A DNA stretch of 64,000 bases from contig CALULA010000001.1 in the NCBI GenBank assembly GCA_944321365.1, positions 248,001 to 312,000 of the forward strand, in the 5' to 3' direction. A program made the translations under genes and the position numbers. Origin of the DNA: an uncultured Paraprevotella sp. Its GTDB lineage: Bacteria; Bacteroidota; Bacteroidia; Bacteroidales; Bacteroidaceae. Below the pieces are notes generated by a model that made no database searches, was not told the origin of the DNA, and saw nothing but the letters and a program-made list of their open reading frames with translations. Positions 35,191 through 48,183 of the stretch are shown here, in pieces; within the stretch, counting starts at the first letter, position 1, and each line of letters begins with the position of its first letter.

Positions 35191-37080
35191 TTATTTCTTA
35201 TTTTGTGCCTGCCTTTTCTTCTGTTCCTCCAGAATGGCCTGCTGCTGTTTCTGCAGGGCTTCCAGCCTTGCCGCCATGCCCGACAGCTTCTTGTTCGGGT
35301 TGGCCTTGTTGGCGCGGTAGTTGGCCTCCAGTTTCTCCAGCAGCTTCTTGTCGTCGGTGGTCTTTCTGAGATACCACATGATGAGGATGCTCGTCAGTCC
35401 GGACAGGAAGTAGTAGTAGTTCAGACCGGAAGAATAGTTGTTGAACATGAAGAAGAAAGCAACAGGCATGATGTACATCATGTATTGCATGAGCTTCATC
35501 TGCTGCGCCTGTTCGCCCGTCATGCTGTCCTTTTGCTGCCGCATCGTGATCCATGTGTTGACAATGTTGGTCAGGCAGAATAACAGGCAGAAGATGCTCA
35601 GGTGGTCGCCGATGAGCCAGATGTGCTTGTCCCAGCGTATCACGTCGTCATACGCCGAGAGGTCGGAGGCCCAGAGGAAGCTCTCGCCGCGCAGCTCGAT
35701 GGCGTTCGGCACGAAGTTGAACAGTGCAATCCAGATAGGCATCTGGATGAGCATGGGCAGACAGCCTCCCATTGGGCTGACACCATACTGGCTGTAAATC
35801 TGCATCATCTCCTGCTGTTTCTTCATGGCGTCTTCCGAATTGGGGTACTTGGCGTTCAGTTCATCTATCTTGGGCTTCAGCACGCGCATCTTGGCTGATG
35901 AGAGATAGGACTTCCGCGTGGTGGGGTAGACCAGCAGTTTCACCAGAATGGTGAGCAGCAGCAGTACTACACCCATGGAGAGGCCCAGGCTGCTCAGCCA
36001 GTCGAACAGATAGATGATGAAGAAGCGGTTGATCCACTTGAAGAGCGGCCAGCCCAGATAGACGAGGTCTTCCAGCTCCAGGTCCTTGTCGCTTGCGCTC
36101 AGTTCGTTCGTCTGTTGCAGCAGGTGGTAGTTGTTGGGTGCGAAAAGCATCTGCATCCGTGTGGGCTCTTTCCCGCTGGGGTCAAAGAATGTCTTCGTAG
36201 TGGCCTCATAGTCTTTCAGATAACCGCTCTCCTGATGCAGGGGCGTGCTGGCCAGCTGTGTGTCGTTGAAGTCCTGATGGGCTATCAGCACGCAGCTGAA
36301 GAATTGGTTCTTGAATGCAATCCAGTCCAGCGGCTCGGCGATGTCCGCCGTTTCCGCGCTGGTCTCGCTCAGATAGTCCGTGCCTTCATCCTTGATCTTG
36401 TAGGTGAGCGAGGAGTAGCGGCTCTCGAAGTCGAAGCCTTTCTCCTGCTGCCGTGCCATTTCGTTCCACTCGATGTCCAGCGTCTTCATGGTGGGCATGA
36501 AGAAGTTTTCCAGTCCGTGGGCTTCGATGGTGAAGTCCACCATGTAGGAGTGCGGTCGCAGGCTGTAGTTGAAGTCCAGCGTACCGCCCGATGCGGCCTG
36601 CAGACGCATGGTGACGGTGGAGTCGGTGACGTTGCACGGCGTGAAGAAGAAGTTGCCGGAGGTGATGTTCTCCATCTTGCCGGCCAGCATGATCTGCATG
36701 CGCGAGTCCTTCTCGTCGAACAGGGTGACAGGGCCTCCCTGCTGGTTCTTGTATTCTTTCAGTTCGGCTTTTCTGACCGTGCCGCCCCGTGTGCCGAAAG
36801 TCAGCCGCACCAGTTCGTTCTCCAAAACGACAGTCTGGTTTTCTCCGGTACGGTGGGCGTAAAACTGTGCTGTCGTATCTAATGCGGCTCTGGCTTGCTC
36901 TGCGGCTTCCGCAGCCTCGCGGGCTTTTTCTTTTTCTTTCGCTTTTTGCAGTGCTACCGCCTGTATGGAGTCTTGCCTGTTACGCTCTGCAATCTCCGCC
37001 TCACTGGGGCGGCTGAAGTAGCTGAATCCAATCAGGACGGCTGCGATGAGGATAAATCCTGTCAGCGTGTTCTTGTCCAT
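35191..37080 (-). CDS. yidC: Membrane protein insertase YidC
   Basis: Inserts proteins into the inner membrane with or without SecYEG. 629 residues: N-terminal helix (about 7-22, GFILIAAVLIGFSYF), charged Ala/Glu/Lys-rich stretch, a large periplasmic beta-domain (about 75-340) and the conserved core of five helices (about 350-590) with YPTTRKSYLSSAKM and GVSPMGGCLPMLIQMPIWIA. The C-terminal tail is basic and coiled (Lys/Gln-rich), a ribosome-binding type of extension. It starts 8 bp after pyrG ends, so the two are cotranscribed. Full length for a Gram-negative YidC. Confidence 0.97.
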   Translation of the reverse strand: MDKNTLTGFILIAAVLIGFSYFSRPSEAEIAERNRQDSIQAVALQKAKEKEKAREAAEAAEQARAALDTTAQFYAHRTGENQTVVLENELVRLTFGTRGGTVRKAELKEYKNQQGGPVTLFDEKDSRMQIMLAGKMENITSGNFFFTPCNVTDSTVTMRLQAASGGTLDFNYSLRPHSYMVDFTIEAHGLENFFMPTMKTLDIEWNEMARQQEKGFDFESRYSSLTYKIKDEGTDYLSETSAETADIAEPLDWIAFKNQFFSCVLIAHQDFNDTQLASTPLHQESGYLKDYEATTKTFFDPSGKEPTRMQMLFAPNNYHLLQQTNELSASDKDLELEDLVYLGWPLFKWINRFFIIYLFDWLSSLGLSMGVVLLLLTILVKLLVYPTTRKSYLSSAKMRVLKPKIDELNAKYPNSEDAMKKQQEMMQIYSQYGVSPMGGCLPMLIQMPIWIALFNFVPNAIELRGESFLWASDLSAYDDVIRWDKHIWLIGDHLSIFCLLFCLTNIVNTWITMRQQKDSMTGEQAQQMKLMQYMMYIMPVAFFFMFNNYSSGLNYYYFLSGLTSILIMWYLRKTTDDKKLLEKLEANYRANKANPNKKLSGMAARLEALQKQQQAILEEQKKRQAQNKK

Positions 37081-37088
37081 GTCTGTGT

Positions 37089-38720
37089 TTATTTTTCTTT
37101 ATTCTGTGTCTTGGTGTTCTTTAAGTTGTCAATGGCAGCTTTTACGAAAGACAGGAAGAGGGGATGAGGTTTCAGTACGGTGCTGCTGTATTCCGGATGG
37201 AATTGTGTTCCGATATACCATTTCAGCGTAGGAATCTCTACGATTTCCACGAGATTGCTGTCGGGGTTGATGCCTACACATTGCATACCGGCTTTCTCAT
37301 ACTCTTGAATGTACTGGTTGTTGAATTCGTAGCGGTGGCGATGACGTTCTGAAATGTGCGTAGCCTGGTAAGCGGCATAGGTCTTGCTCCCTTTGCGCAC
37401 TTCGCAGTCGTAAGCTCCAAGTCGCATAGTGCCGCCCATCTGTGTGATGTTTTTCTGTTCCTCCATAATGTCTATCACGTTGTGAGGAGTCTGTTCATCC
37501 ATTTCGCGACTGTTGGCATCCGTGTAGCCTAATACGTTTCGTGCAAACTCAATGACCATCATCTGCATGCCCAGACAGATGCCGAACGTGGGAATGTCGT
37601 GGGTACGGGTGTATTCGGCTGCGATGATTTTGCCTTCAGTTCCGCGCTGACCGAATCCCGGACAGATGACCACGCCTGCCATGCCGGCCAGTTGTTCACC
37701 GACATTTTCACGTGTCAGCTTTTCGCTGTTGATGAATTTTGTTTTCACTTTATAGTCGTTGTACGTACCGGCATGGGCAAGGGATTCCAGTATGCTCTTG
37801 TAGGCGTCCTGCAGGTCGTACTTGCCCACCAAGGCGATGTTTACGACTTCCGTGGCCTTGTTGCGGCGGTCGAGGAATGAGCGCCAGGGACCCAGCGCAG
37901 GTGTCTCGCCCACTGGCATGCCCATCTTCTGCAGGATGATGGCATCCAGCCGTTGTGCCTGCATGCTCAGGGGCACTTCGTAGATCGACGGCATGTCCAA
38001 GCTTTGGATGACTGCCTCTTCGTCCACATTGCAGAAGTGGGCTACTTTTTTCCGTATGCCTGCATTCAGCTCATGCTCTGTGCGGAGTATCAGAATATCC
38101 GGTTGGATACCAAGGCTCTGCAATTGCTTTACAGAGGTTTGTGTGGGCTTGGTCTTCAGTTCTTTTGCTGCGGCCAGATATGGGACATAAGTCAGATGAA
38201 TGGTGATGGCGTTCTTGCCTAATTCCCAGCGCAACTGGCGGATGGCTTCCAGGAAAGGCAGTGACTCGATGTCTCCCACCGTACCGCCGATTTCGGTAAT
38301 GACGAAATCAAATTTATATTTCATGCCCATCAGCTTGATGTTGCGCTTGATTTCATCCGTAATATGGGGAACGACCTGTATGGTCTTGCCCAAGTAGTCG
38401 CCACGGCGTTCTTTTTCTATCACGCTCTGGTATATCCGTCCGGTGGTGATGTTGTTGGCCCGTGTGGTCTGTATGCCTGTGAAACGCTCGTAGTGTCCCA
38501 GGTCCAAATCTGTTTCCTGACCGTCTACTGTAACGTAACATTCTCCATGTTCGTAGGGGTTCAGTGTACCGGGGTCAATGTTGATGTAAGGGTCGAATTT
38601 CTGGATTGTGATGTTGTAGCCACGGGCTTGCAACAGCTTACCTACCGATGAGGATATAATGCCTTTACCTAATGAAGAGGCTACTCCGCCTGTGACGAAG
38701 ATGTACTTTGTTTCTCCCAC
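37089..38720 (-). CDS. pyrG: CTP synthase
   Basis: Aminates UTP to CTP using glutamine and ATP. I chose a GTG start at 38720, giving GETKYIFVTGGVASSLGKGI and 543 residues, the usual length; an in-frame ATG at 38819 would lie upstream of the -7 box at 38778 and adds 33 residues that no homologue would have. Synthetase domain: P-loop-like SSLGKGI and DPYINIDPGTLNPYEHGE. C-terminal class I glutamine amidotransferase: nucleophile Cys in FGICLGMQM, then the His-Glu near QFHPEYSS. Cotranscribed with yidC. Confidence 0.96.
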   Translation of the reverse strand: MGETKYIFVTGGVASSLGKGIISSSVGKLLQARGYNITIQKFDPYINIDPGTLNPYEHGECYVTVDGQETDLDLGHYERFTGIQTTRANNITTGRIYQSVIEKERRGDYLGKTIQVVPHITDEIKRNIKLMGMKYKFDFVITEIGGTVGDIESLPFLEAIRQLRWELGKNAITIHLTYVPYLAAAKELKTKPTQTSVKQLQSLGIQPDILILRTEHELNAGIRKKVAHFCNVDEEAVIQSLDMPSIYEVPLSMQAQRLDAIILQKMGMPVGETPALGPWRSFLDRRNKATEVVNIALVGKYDLQDAYKSILESLAHAGTYNDYKVKTKFINSEKLTRENVGEQLAGMAGVVICPGFGQRGTEGKIIAAEYTRTHDIPTFGICLGMQMMVIEFARNVLGYTDANSREMDEQTPHNVIDIMEEQKNITQMGGTMRLGAYDCEVRKGSKTYAAYQATHISERHRHRYEFNNQYIQEYEKAGMQCVGINPDSNLVEIVEIPTLKWYIGTQFHPEYSSTVLKPHPLFLSFVKAAIDNLKNTKTQNKEK

Positions 38721-38777
38721 AATATTATACTTTTTGGATTCGTATTCTGTTATAACTATACTATTATTAACAGTTTG

Positions 38778-38785
38778 CAAAATTA
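38778..38785 (-). promoter_or_regulatory. -7 box (TAATTTTG) for pyrG/yidC
   Basis: The minus strand reads TAATTTTGCAAAC, an exact match 57 bp before the GTG start at 38720. It supports GTG over the upstream ATG. Confidence 0.7.
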
Positions 38786-42346
<3,561 letters not shown>

Positions 42347-42385
42347 GATATTCTGATCGGGAGTGGGGGGAGATTTACTTATGGA

Positions 42386-45244
42386 TTAATCTCTCCCTGC
42401 TCCCTGCTTCTTGCTGGTCCTGTGCTGGTTAAGCCAGTCTGTGGGTGTGCATTGCTCAAACTTCTTGAAAGTGGCGAAGAACGTGCTGCGCTTGAATCCG
42501 CAGGTTTCCGAGATGGCGGCTATGGTATATTGACTGTATTTCTCACTGACAGCCTTGCGCTTGAACTCTTCCACGCGGTAGGCGTTGATGAAGTCGAAGA
42601 AGTTCTGGTGGAGATAGTGGTTGAACATCTGCGAGAGTTTTGTGGGCGTGCAGCCGATTTTGGCGGCCAGGTCGGTGAGACGCAGGTCGGGATTGACGTA
42701 CAGTTTGTCCTCTTCCATGCACACCTGTATTTTCTTGTACAGGGCTTTGTACTCGTTCTGGTGCTGTTTCGTCTTGTCCTGGATGCTCTGTGCTTTGGCA
42801 AGTTCTGCTTCGGTCCTTTGGTTTTCCTGCTCCATCTGTTGTTGCTGCATGCCTCGTGCCATGGCGATTTCCATGTCCAGACTGTGCTTGCGCCTCAATG
42901 CAGCTTTGAGCCGGGCGCGTTTGTTGCGGAGTCTTTTGAGATAATATATGGAAAGGGTTGTCATCACGACCAGCAGGATTTCAAGATAGAACGGGACAGA
43001 CGGCCACACGGCTATCCTGAACGTGGAGGCCGTTTCCTCGTGACCGGCCAGTCTGATTTTCAGCGTGTGGCGACCGGGTGATAGCTCTTTCAGCAGGATG
43101 AGTTCTCCGTCCACACAGGACTGGTAACCGCTTCCGTCCAGATCCCATTCATAGTAGCGGCCATGCGGGTAGCTATAGTCTGGAATGAGGGGACGTACGG
43201 CCAGTGTCTGGCTGCGGAAGTTCCAACCGACTTTGATGCTCTGTCTGTCGGTGAGGACTGTGCTTGCGGTGGGGCCGACAGGCAGACCGTCGACAGTCAG
43301 CTGGTTGATAATCACTTTTTCCTTTCTTTTCTGCTCAAGCTTCCGCATGTCTTTTGAACGCAGGTAGACCAGTCCTTTTGAGCTGGCAAACCAGAACGTG
43401 CCGTCGGGGGTCTCCAGGAACTCGTTCCGGTTGAACTTCAGTGACGGCAGTCCGTCGTTCTCGTTGAACTGCTTGTAGGTCTTCAGGTCTTTCTCGAAGA
43501 GGAACAGTCCTTTGTCAGTCCCGATCCAGTATTTCCCCTGTCGGTTTTCGGTGATGAAGAAGATATTCCCGGCTTTTGTTCTTTCATACAGATCCAGTGT
43601 GGTATAGTGGCTCAGGTCGGACTTGCTGCGGTAGGCTGAGGTTTCCGACACGGTGAGAATGTCTCCGTTCCGGCAGAGGTTGAACGTGAGGTTGGCTTCG
43701 TTGTTGAAGAACTCTTTCGGGAAGTCTCTGGACTGGATGGTCTGTGTCTGTGGGTCATATATGGCGAGGCAGTTGATTGTTCCAATCCATCCTTTTCCCG
43801 TAAGGTCGATCAGGAAGTCGCAGATGTAAGAGTCCGGAAGTTCCGAGTTCCGGCTGTGGAAGTGCCTGACGATGTTGAAGTTTCGGTCGAGGATGAACAG
43901 CCCGATATTGCTGCAGGCGAAGAGCAGGCTGTCCTGCAACGGTTCGATGCGGCTGAAGTTGGCGCTTGCAAGTTGTTTGTTATGATTCAGATGTTTCAGT
44001 TCCAGCGTTTTCGGATTGAGAATGCTCAGTCCCTTTTCAAAGGTGGCGATGACGAAGTAGCCGTTGAAATATTGAATATCGGTAATAATGCCGCCACCCG
44101 TCTCTTCCGGCGGGAAGTAGTGCACGATGTCCCTGCTTTCGGATATGAACCACAGACCGTTCCGCGTGCCGATGGCTTTTTCGTTGTCGTGGATGAAGAA
44201 GCTCCGTGTGGACAGGTCTCTTGAATTAAAATCCTTGTAGCCGTACGTCTTGAAGAGCGGTTGCCGGTTGTATCTGTAGCAGACACCGTATTGGGCGAAT
44301 CCGAACCAGTCTATGTTGAGGGCAGGGTCGTGCCAGTAGGTGTAGATGCCGTTGTCGGGTAATGGAAAATCAGGCGTGTCTGTGCGGAAACTCTTGGTGA
44401 TGGTGTCACTCTGTGTATCGATGACATAGGCACCGTTGCCGTCGGTCGACACATACAGCAGGTTCTTTCCGTCTGTTTCTATGTCGCTGATGGCGGGACA
44501 GCCCAGTTTTATGTATTGTTCTGTGCGGCGGTCCTTGGGGGTGAATACGAGCAGGCCGCTGTTCTGTGTCGCAATGTAGACCTTTCCGTTGAGCAGGCAG
44601 AGTCTGTTTATGGTTCCTATCAGCAAGCTGTTGTCTATTTCATATTTCTCTTGTATGTTCCCGTCCTGATTCAGGTGCATGAGCCGGTTGTCGCAGCACA
44701 GCCACGTGCCGCCCTGTCCGTCACTGATGACATCGTTCACGTTGTTTCCTTTTGAAATGACGTTGTCGCTGATTTTGATGGACCGGGCTTCTCCTTCCTC
44801 GTATTTCCACAGTCCGTTCTGGCTTCCCACGTAGATGCAGTCTCCTGTTTTCAGCAGGCTGTTGACAAAACCAATCTGAGGGCATATGCGTTGGCACTTC
44901 TGTTCGTCCGGGTTGACGATATACAGTCCGTTCCGTGTGCCGAACACGATGTCCCGGCCGGCTGTCTCCACGATGTCGGTCACACTGTTGAGGGGTTTGG
45001 GACAATCTATATCAAAATAGGTGAATGCCTGTCCGTCGAACCGGCAGATGCCGTTGAATGTTCCGAACCACATCAGGCCTTTGCTGTCCTTGAAAATCTT
45101 GTAGACAGCATAGCTCGGCAGGCCGTTGGCCTCCGTGATATGGTTGATGGCAGGCGTGTCTTGGACTTTTTCTGCGCCGTATAAGGGTATGATTTCTCCC
45201 ACAAAAAGGTTCAAAAACAAGACAGATAAGATTAGGTTTCTCAT
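42386..45244 (-). CDS. Propeller-type membrane sensor with AraC output, no kinase
   Basis: 952 residues from the ATG at 45244. Signal peptide or first membrane segment (about 1-22), then a two-bladed-type sensor of Reg_prop repeats (W-F/I-G-T motifs such as MWFGTFNGI, WIGTDKGLF, FWFASSKGL) to about 660, and a Y_Y_Y domain (about 690-760, with YEWDLDGSGYQ). A membrane helix follows (about 765-785, EILLVVMTTLSIYYL), then a Gln/Glu-rich coiled coil (about 800-850) and an AraC-type helix-turn-helix at about 855-945. Unlike hybrid two-component systems there is no histidine kinase or receiver domain. Likely senses a periplasmic oligosaccharide and acts directly on DNA. Confidence 0.88.
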   Translation of the reverse strand: MRNLILSVLFLNLFVGEIIPLYGAEKVQDTPAINHITEANGLPSYAVYKIFKDSKGLMWFGTFNGICRFDGQAFTYFDIDCPKPLNSVTDIVETAGRDIVFGTRNGLYIVNPDEQKCQRICPQIGFVNSLLKTGDCIYVGSQNGLWKYEEGEARSIKISDNVISKGNNVNDVISDGQGGTWLCCDNRLMHLNQDGNIQEKYEIDNSLLIGTINRLCLLNGKVYIATQNSGLLVFTPKDRRTEQYIKLGCPAISDIETDGKNLLYVSTDGNGAYVIDTQSDTITKSFRTDTPDFPLPDNGIYTYWHDPALNIDWFGFAQYGVCYRYNRQPLFKTYGYKDFNSRDLSTRSFFIHDNEKAIGTRNGLWFISESRDIVHYFPPEETGGGIITDIQYFNGYFVIATFEKGLSILNPKTLELKHLNHNKQLASANFSRIEPLQDSLLFACSNIGLFILDRNFNIVRHFHSRNSELPDSYICDFLIDLTGKGWIGTINCLAIYDPQTQTIQSRDFPKEFFNNEANLTFNLCRNGDILTVSETSAYRSKSDLSHYTTLDLYERTKAGNIFFITENRQGKYWIGTDKGLFLFEKDLKTYKQFNENDGLPSLKFNRNEFLETPDGTFWFASSKGLVYLRSKDMRKLEQKRKEKVIINQLTVDGLPVGPTASTVLTDRQSIKVGWNFRSQTLAVRPLIPDYSYPHGRYYEWDLDGSGYQSCVDGELILLKELSPGRHTLKIRLAGHEETASTFRIAVWPSVPFYLEILLVVMTTLSIYYLKRLRNKRARLKAALRRKHSLDMEIAMARGMQQQQMEQENQRTEAELAKAQSIQDKTKQHQNEYKALYKKIQVCMEEDKLYVNPDLRLTDLAAKIGCTPTKLSQMFNHYLHQNFFDFINAYRVEEFKRKAVSEKYSQYTIAAISETCGFKRSTFFATFKKFEQCTPTDWLNQHRTSKKQGAGRD

Positions 45245-45271
45245 TGATAGATTTAATTTCCTTGTGTTACA

Positions 45272-45279
45272 CAAAAATA
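45272..45279 (-). promoter_or_regulatory. -7 box (TATTTTTG) for the propeller-AraC regulator
   Basis: The minus strand reads TATTTTTGTG, an exact match 27 bp before the ATG at 45244. Confidence 0.6.
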
Positions 45280-45566
45280 TATTCTTTTTTAAAAGGATGC
45301 AACTTTTAGACCTTTTAAATGCAGTTTGAGGTGAAAAAAACGGGGTTTTCAGGCTGATGCAAGAAGTCCGGCAAGTCCGTAAAATTTCAACGGACTCTCG
45401 TTTTTGATTCGATAATCTGCTGTTTTATAGTTGTTTATTGTGGTCTTGGTCTGGATGCATGTGCATAAATGTATCGGATTGCCCGTGCGTTTGTTTTTTA
45501 TTTGTATCAGTTCTAATTTTGCTGAAGACGAAAAACAAATTTAAAACATTTAATATCATGAAAGAT

Positions 45567-45734
45567 TCAACGAGTACATAAGGTATAGGAAAGGCGGTTC
45601 GTCCCATTGGAGTCATCTTGCGTAAAGGTGAATTCATAATTGCGGTCGGGCGACCACAGCTTGTAGGTGTGTGGAGCGGCCCATCCCGAAGCGGCTATCC
45701 ACAGCATGCACAAAGACATGAATTGTTTTTTCAT
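45567..45734 (-). pseudogene. Truncated secreted-protein N-terminus, possibly GH97
   Basis: 55 codons from the ATG at 45734. Signal peptide MKKQFMSLCMLWIAASGWAA, then HTYKLWSPDRNYEFTFTQ and a later LSYTL before TGA at 45567. The SPD-x-L/Y-x-F-x-F-T and Y-x-L pattern recalls the start of GH97 alpha-glucosidases/galactosidases (usually over 600 residues). The rest is absent: no frame continues it. It looks like a deletion remnant between the regulator and the lyase gene. Homology is from a short motif, so GH97 is a suggestion. Confidence 0.5.
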
Positions 45735-45893
45735 TGATGATAGAATTTGAATGTTGTTCTCTTTTCTATATCCTAATACGATTGAGAACGGTATTTAACT
45801 TACACTGGATTGATTTTTTTCTTTTCTCTGTCAGTGTCTTGTTGCTTTCATACGTATAAGTATATAGAGACGTTTAATGATAAAAATGAAAAG

Positions 45894-48161
45894 ATGAAGA
45901 AGTTTTTAGTTTGTGTGGGTGGACTTTTACTTTCCTTTTCGCTGTATGCACAGCAGGTCAAGCATCCGGTTCTGCTGTTCACCAAGGCCCGTGTGGAGGC
46001 GGCCAAGGCGCGGATGGAGTCGGACACCTGCATGGCCCGCTGCTGGGAAGACATACGCCGGGTGGCCGATGAATCCTTGAAGGGGAATAATTACCGCAGG
46101 GCGGACTACTTGTCGCTGGCCTACCTGATGACGGGCGACCAGCGTTATGCCGACCGCCTGAAAGGCATCCTGCAGTCGCTCACAAGTGCCCGCACGTGGG
46201 GGAGCGAGGAGATGCTGTCGCGCAAGCCGGTGTGGCGGTCCGACCTGGGGCTTTCTCACAAGTGCCTGATGGCGGCACTGGCCTATGATGCCATTTATGA
46301 GACCTTGTCGGCCAAGGAACGGAAAGAGCTGGCCGAGGCTTTGCTCCGTCTCGGACTGGAGCCTTCCTTGGGGGATTGGGTATTGGAGCCTACGCGCATC
46401 CATTCCCTCAATTCCATGGGACATAACTGGTGGACTTCCTGCGTGTACAATGCCGGTATGCTGGCCCTGGCACTGCAGAATGAACTGCCGGAGGCCCGCG
46501 AGTGGGCAGAGACGCTGAATGAAGTCATGCCCGAATGGTTCGGTTTTGCCGGGGATGTACTGCAGAACAAGATGAAGACTTTCGATGAGGCCGGAGGAAT
46601 GTATGAGAGCCTGAACTATGCCAACTTCGGTATACAGGAGGCTTTGCAGTACAGGATAGCCTGGCAGAATGCACACCCCGGTCAGAAAGCCCCTTCCATA
46701 CCGCAGCTGGAAAAGTTGCCCGACTACTTCCTGCAGGTGTGCTATCCGCGAACGGGAATGCTTTATGACGTGAACTTTGGCGACAGTCACAAGAATGTGA
46801 CAGCTGAGTCGAGCATGATGCTCCTCTATGCGTTGGGCATACAGCGTCCGGAGATGCTGTGGTACTTCAACCAGGTGCAGGAGGGACAGCACCGCGACGG
46901 TTATTTCCGTAACCGTCCCATAGGTTTTCTGTATACACCAGACACGCGGAAGGCTCCCGCCACACCGGATTTGCCGACTTCATGGCTGTTGAAAGACTTC
47001 GGCTGGGCCATGCTGCGCGATTCCTGGGAAAAGGACGCCACGCTGCTGGCCGTCAAGAGCGGACACACGTGGAACCACTCGCATGCCGATGCCAATTCAC
47101 TGATTCTGTTCCATAAGGGGGTAGACATCATCAAGGATGCCGGGAACTGTAGCTATCCGAATCCGGAATACCGGGGATATTTCTTCCAGAGCGAGGCACA
47201 CAACGTGGTGCTTTTCGATGGAGAGGGGCAGTCGCGCGAACAGCAGTATGAGGGCTCTTACCTGCGTGGCAGCCTGCACCATCTGATGGACAACGGGCGG
47301 ATGAAGTATGTGCTGGCCGATGGCACGGGACCGATGTCGGACAAGTTCAGCCGTAACTTCCGTCATTTCCTTTGGATGGATAAGGTCATTTATGTGCTGG
47401 ATGACATAGAGGCGCATCGTCCAGGGCATTTTGAATGGCTGTGGCATTATAGCGGGAAAGCCGTGAAACGAGGACCGGATCTGACGGTTACGTCGGACAG
47501 CTCGTCGGTGGTTATCCGTCCGCTTTATCCTCGTCTGCTGGCCTTGTCCGACTTTATACACGATTACCCCGAAGATCTGTACTGGGAAGTAAGGACCGGA
47601 CCGACGGAAGACCTGAAAGGCGAGGAGGAGTATTATTCGTTCCACCTGCCCGGAGAGCATAAGCGCATCAAGGGGCTGACAGCCATCATTCTGAAAGACG
47701 GTCCCGATGACAAGGAACTGCCTCTGATGGAAAAGATGGAAGGCAAGGACTGGATCGGCCTGCGGGTGCGTCACCAAGGTAAGGTGACAGACATGTATAT
47801 CAATCAGCTGGCTGACGGCAGACTGATGCACAACAATTCATGGGTTGAAGCCGACGGATGGACTACGGACGCCTATCTGTTTACGGTAACGTATGACGAG
47901 GGCACCGATCCGGCTCAGGCCAAGGACTTCTTCATCTGTTATGGCAGTGCTTTGCGGCGTGGTGAGGTGTCCTATTACTCTTCCTTGTCCAAGCTGTTCG
48001 TCATGCAGCGTACCGAGGGCAAGGCGATGGAACTGGTGATGGACGGACAGCCCATGGTGAATGCGCGGGTGCGGACGGACAGGCGTCCCGCTTCGCTGAA
48101 AGTCAATGGGGAAACATTTCCTGTGGTGTATGAGAAGGGTGTGTTGAAAGTAAAGTATTAA
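45894..48161 (+). CDS. Heparinase II/III-family polysaccharide lyase
   Basis: 755 residues from the ATG at 45894; signal peptide to about SLYAQ. The N-terminal alpha/alpha toroid (about 25-385) has HPVLLFTKARVEAAKARM at its start, SMGHNWW and the YESLNYANFG segment with the expected Asn/Tyr/His. The C-terminal beta-sandwich (about 390-755) carries HSHADANSLILFHKG, then DIIKDAGNCSY and EAHNVVLFDGEGQ, the classical heparinase II/III pattern with metal and catalytic His. It cleaves an acidic polysaccharide by elimination; the substrate (glycosaminoglycan or plant uronan) is unknown. 22 bp before the GH127 gene. Confidence 0.85.
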   Translation: MKKFLVCVGGLLLSFSLYAQQVKHPVLLFTKARVEAAKARMESDTCMARCWEDIRRVADESLKGNNYRRADYLSLAYLMTGDQRYADRLKGILQSLTSARTWGSEEMLSRKPVWRSDLGLSHKCLMAALAYDAIYETLSAKERKELAEALLRLGLEPSLGDWVLEPTRIHSLNSMGHNWWTSCVYNAGMLALALQNELPEAREWAETLNEVMPEWFGFAGDVLQNKMKTFDEAGGMYESLNYANFGIQEALQYRIAWQNAHPGQKAPSIPQLEKLPDYFLQVCYPRTGMLYDVNFGDSHKNVTAESSMMLLYALGIQRPEMLWYFNQVQEGQHRDGYFRNRPIGFLYTPDTRKAPATPDLPTSWLLKDFGWAMLRDSWEKDATLLAVKSGHTWNHSHADANSLILFHKGVDIIKDAGNCSYPNPEYRGYFFQSEAHNVVLFDGEGQSREQQYEGSYLRGSLHHLMDNGRMKYVLADGTGPMSDKFSRNFRHFLWMDKVIYVLDDIEAHRPGHFEWLWHYSGKAVKRGPDLTVTSDSSSVVIRPLYPRLLALSDFIHDYPEDLYWEVRTGPTEDLKGEEEYYSFHLPGEHKRIKGLTAIILKDGPDDKELPLMEKMEGKDWIGLRVRHQGKVTDMYINQLADGRLMHNNSWVEADGWTTDAYLFTVTYDEGTDPAQAKDFFICYGSALRRGEVSYYSSLSKLFVMQRTEGKAMELVMDGQPMVNARVRTDRRPASLKVNGETFPVVYEKGVLKVKY

Positions 48162-48183
48162 GAAATAATATAATCTGGATAGA

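Noticed and set aside
45425..45637. Small minus-strand frame (70 codons)
   Set aside because: It overlaps the GH97-like remnant in another frame and has no family-like features.
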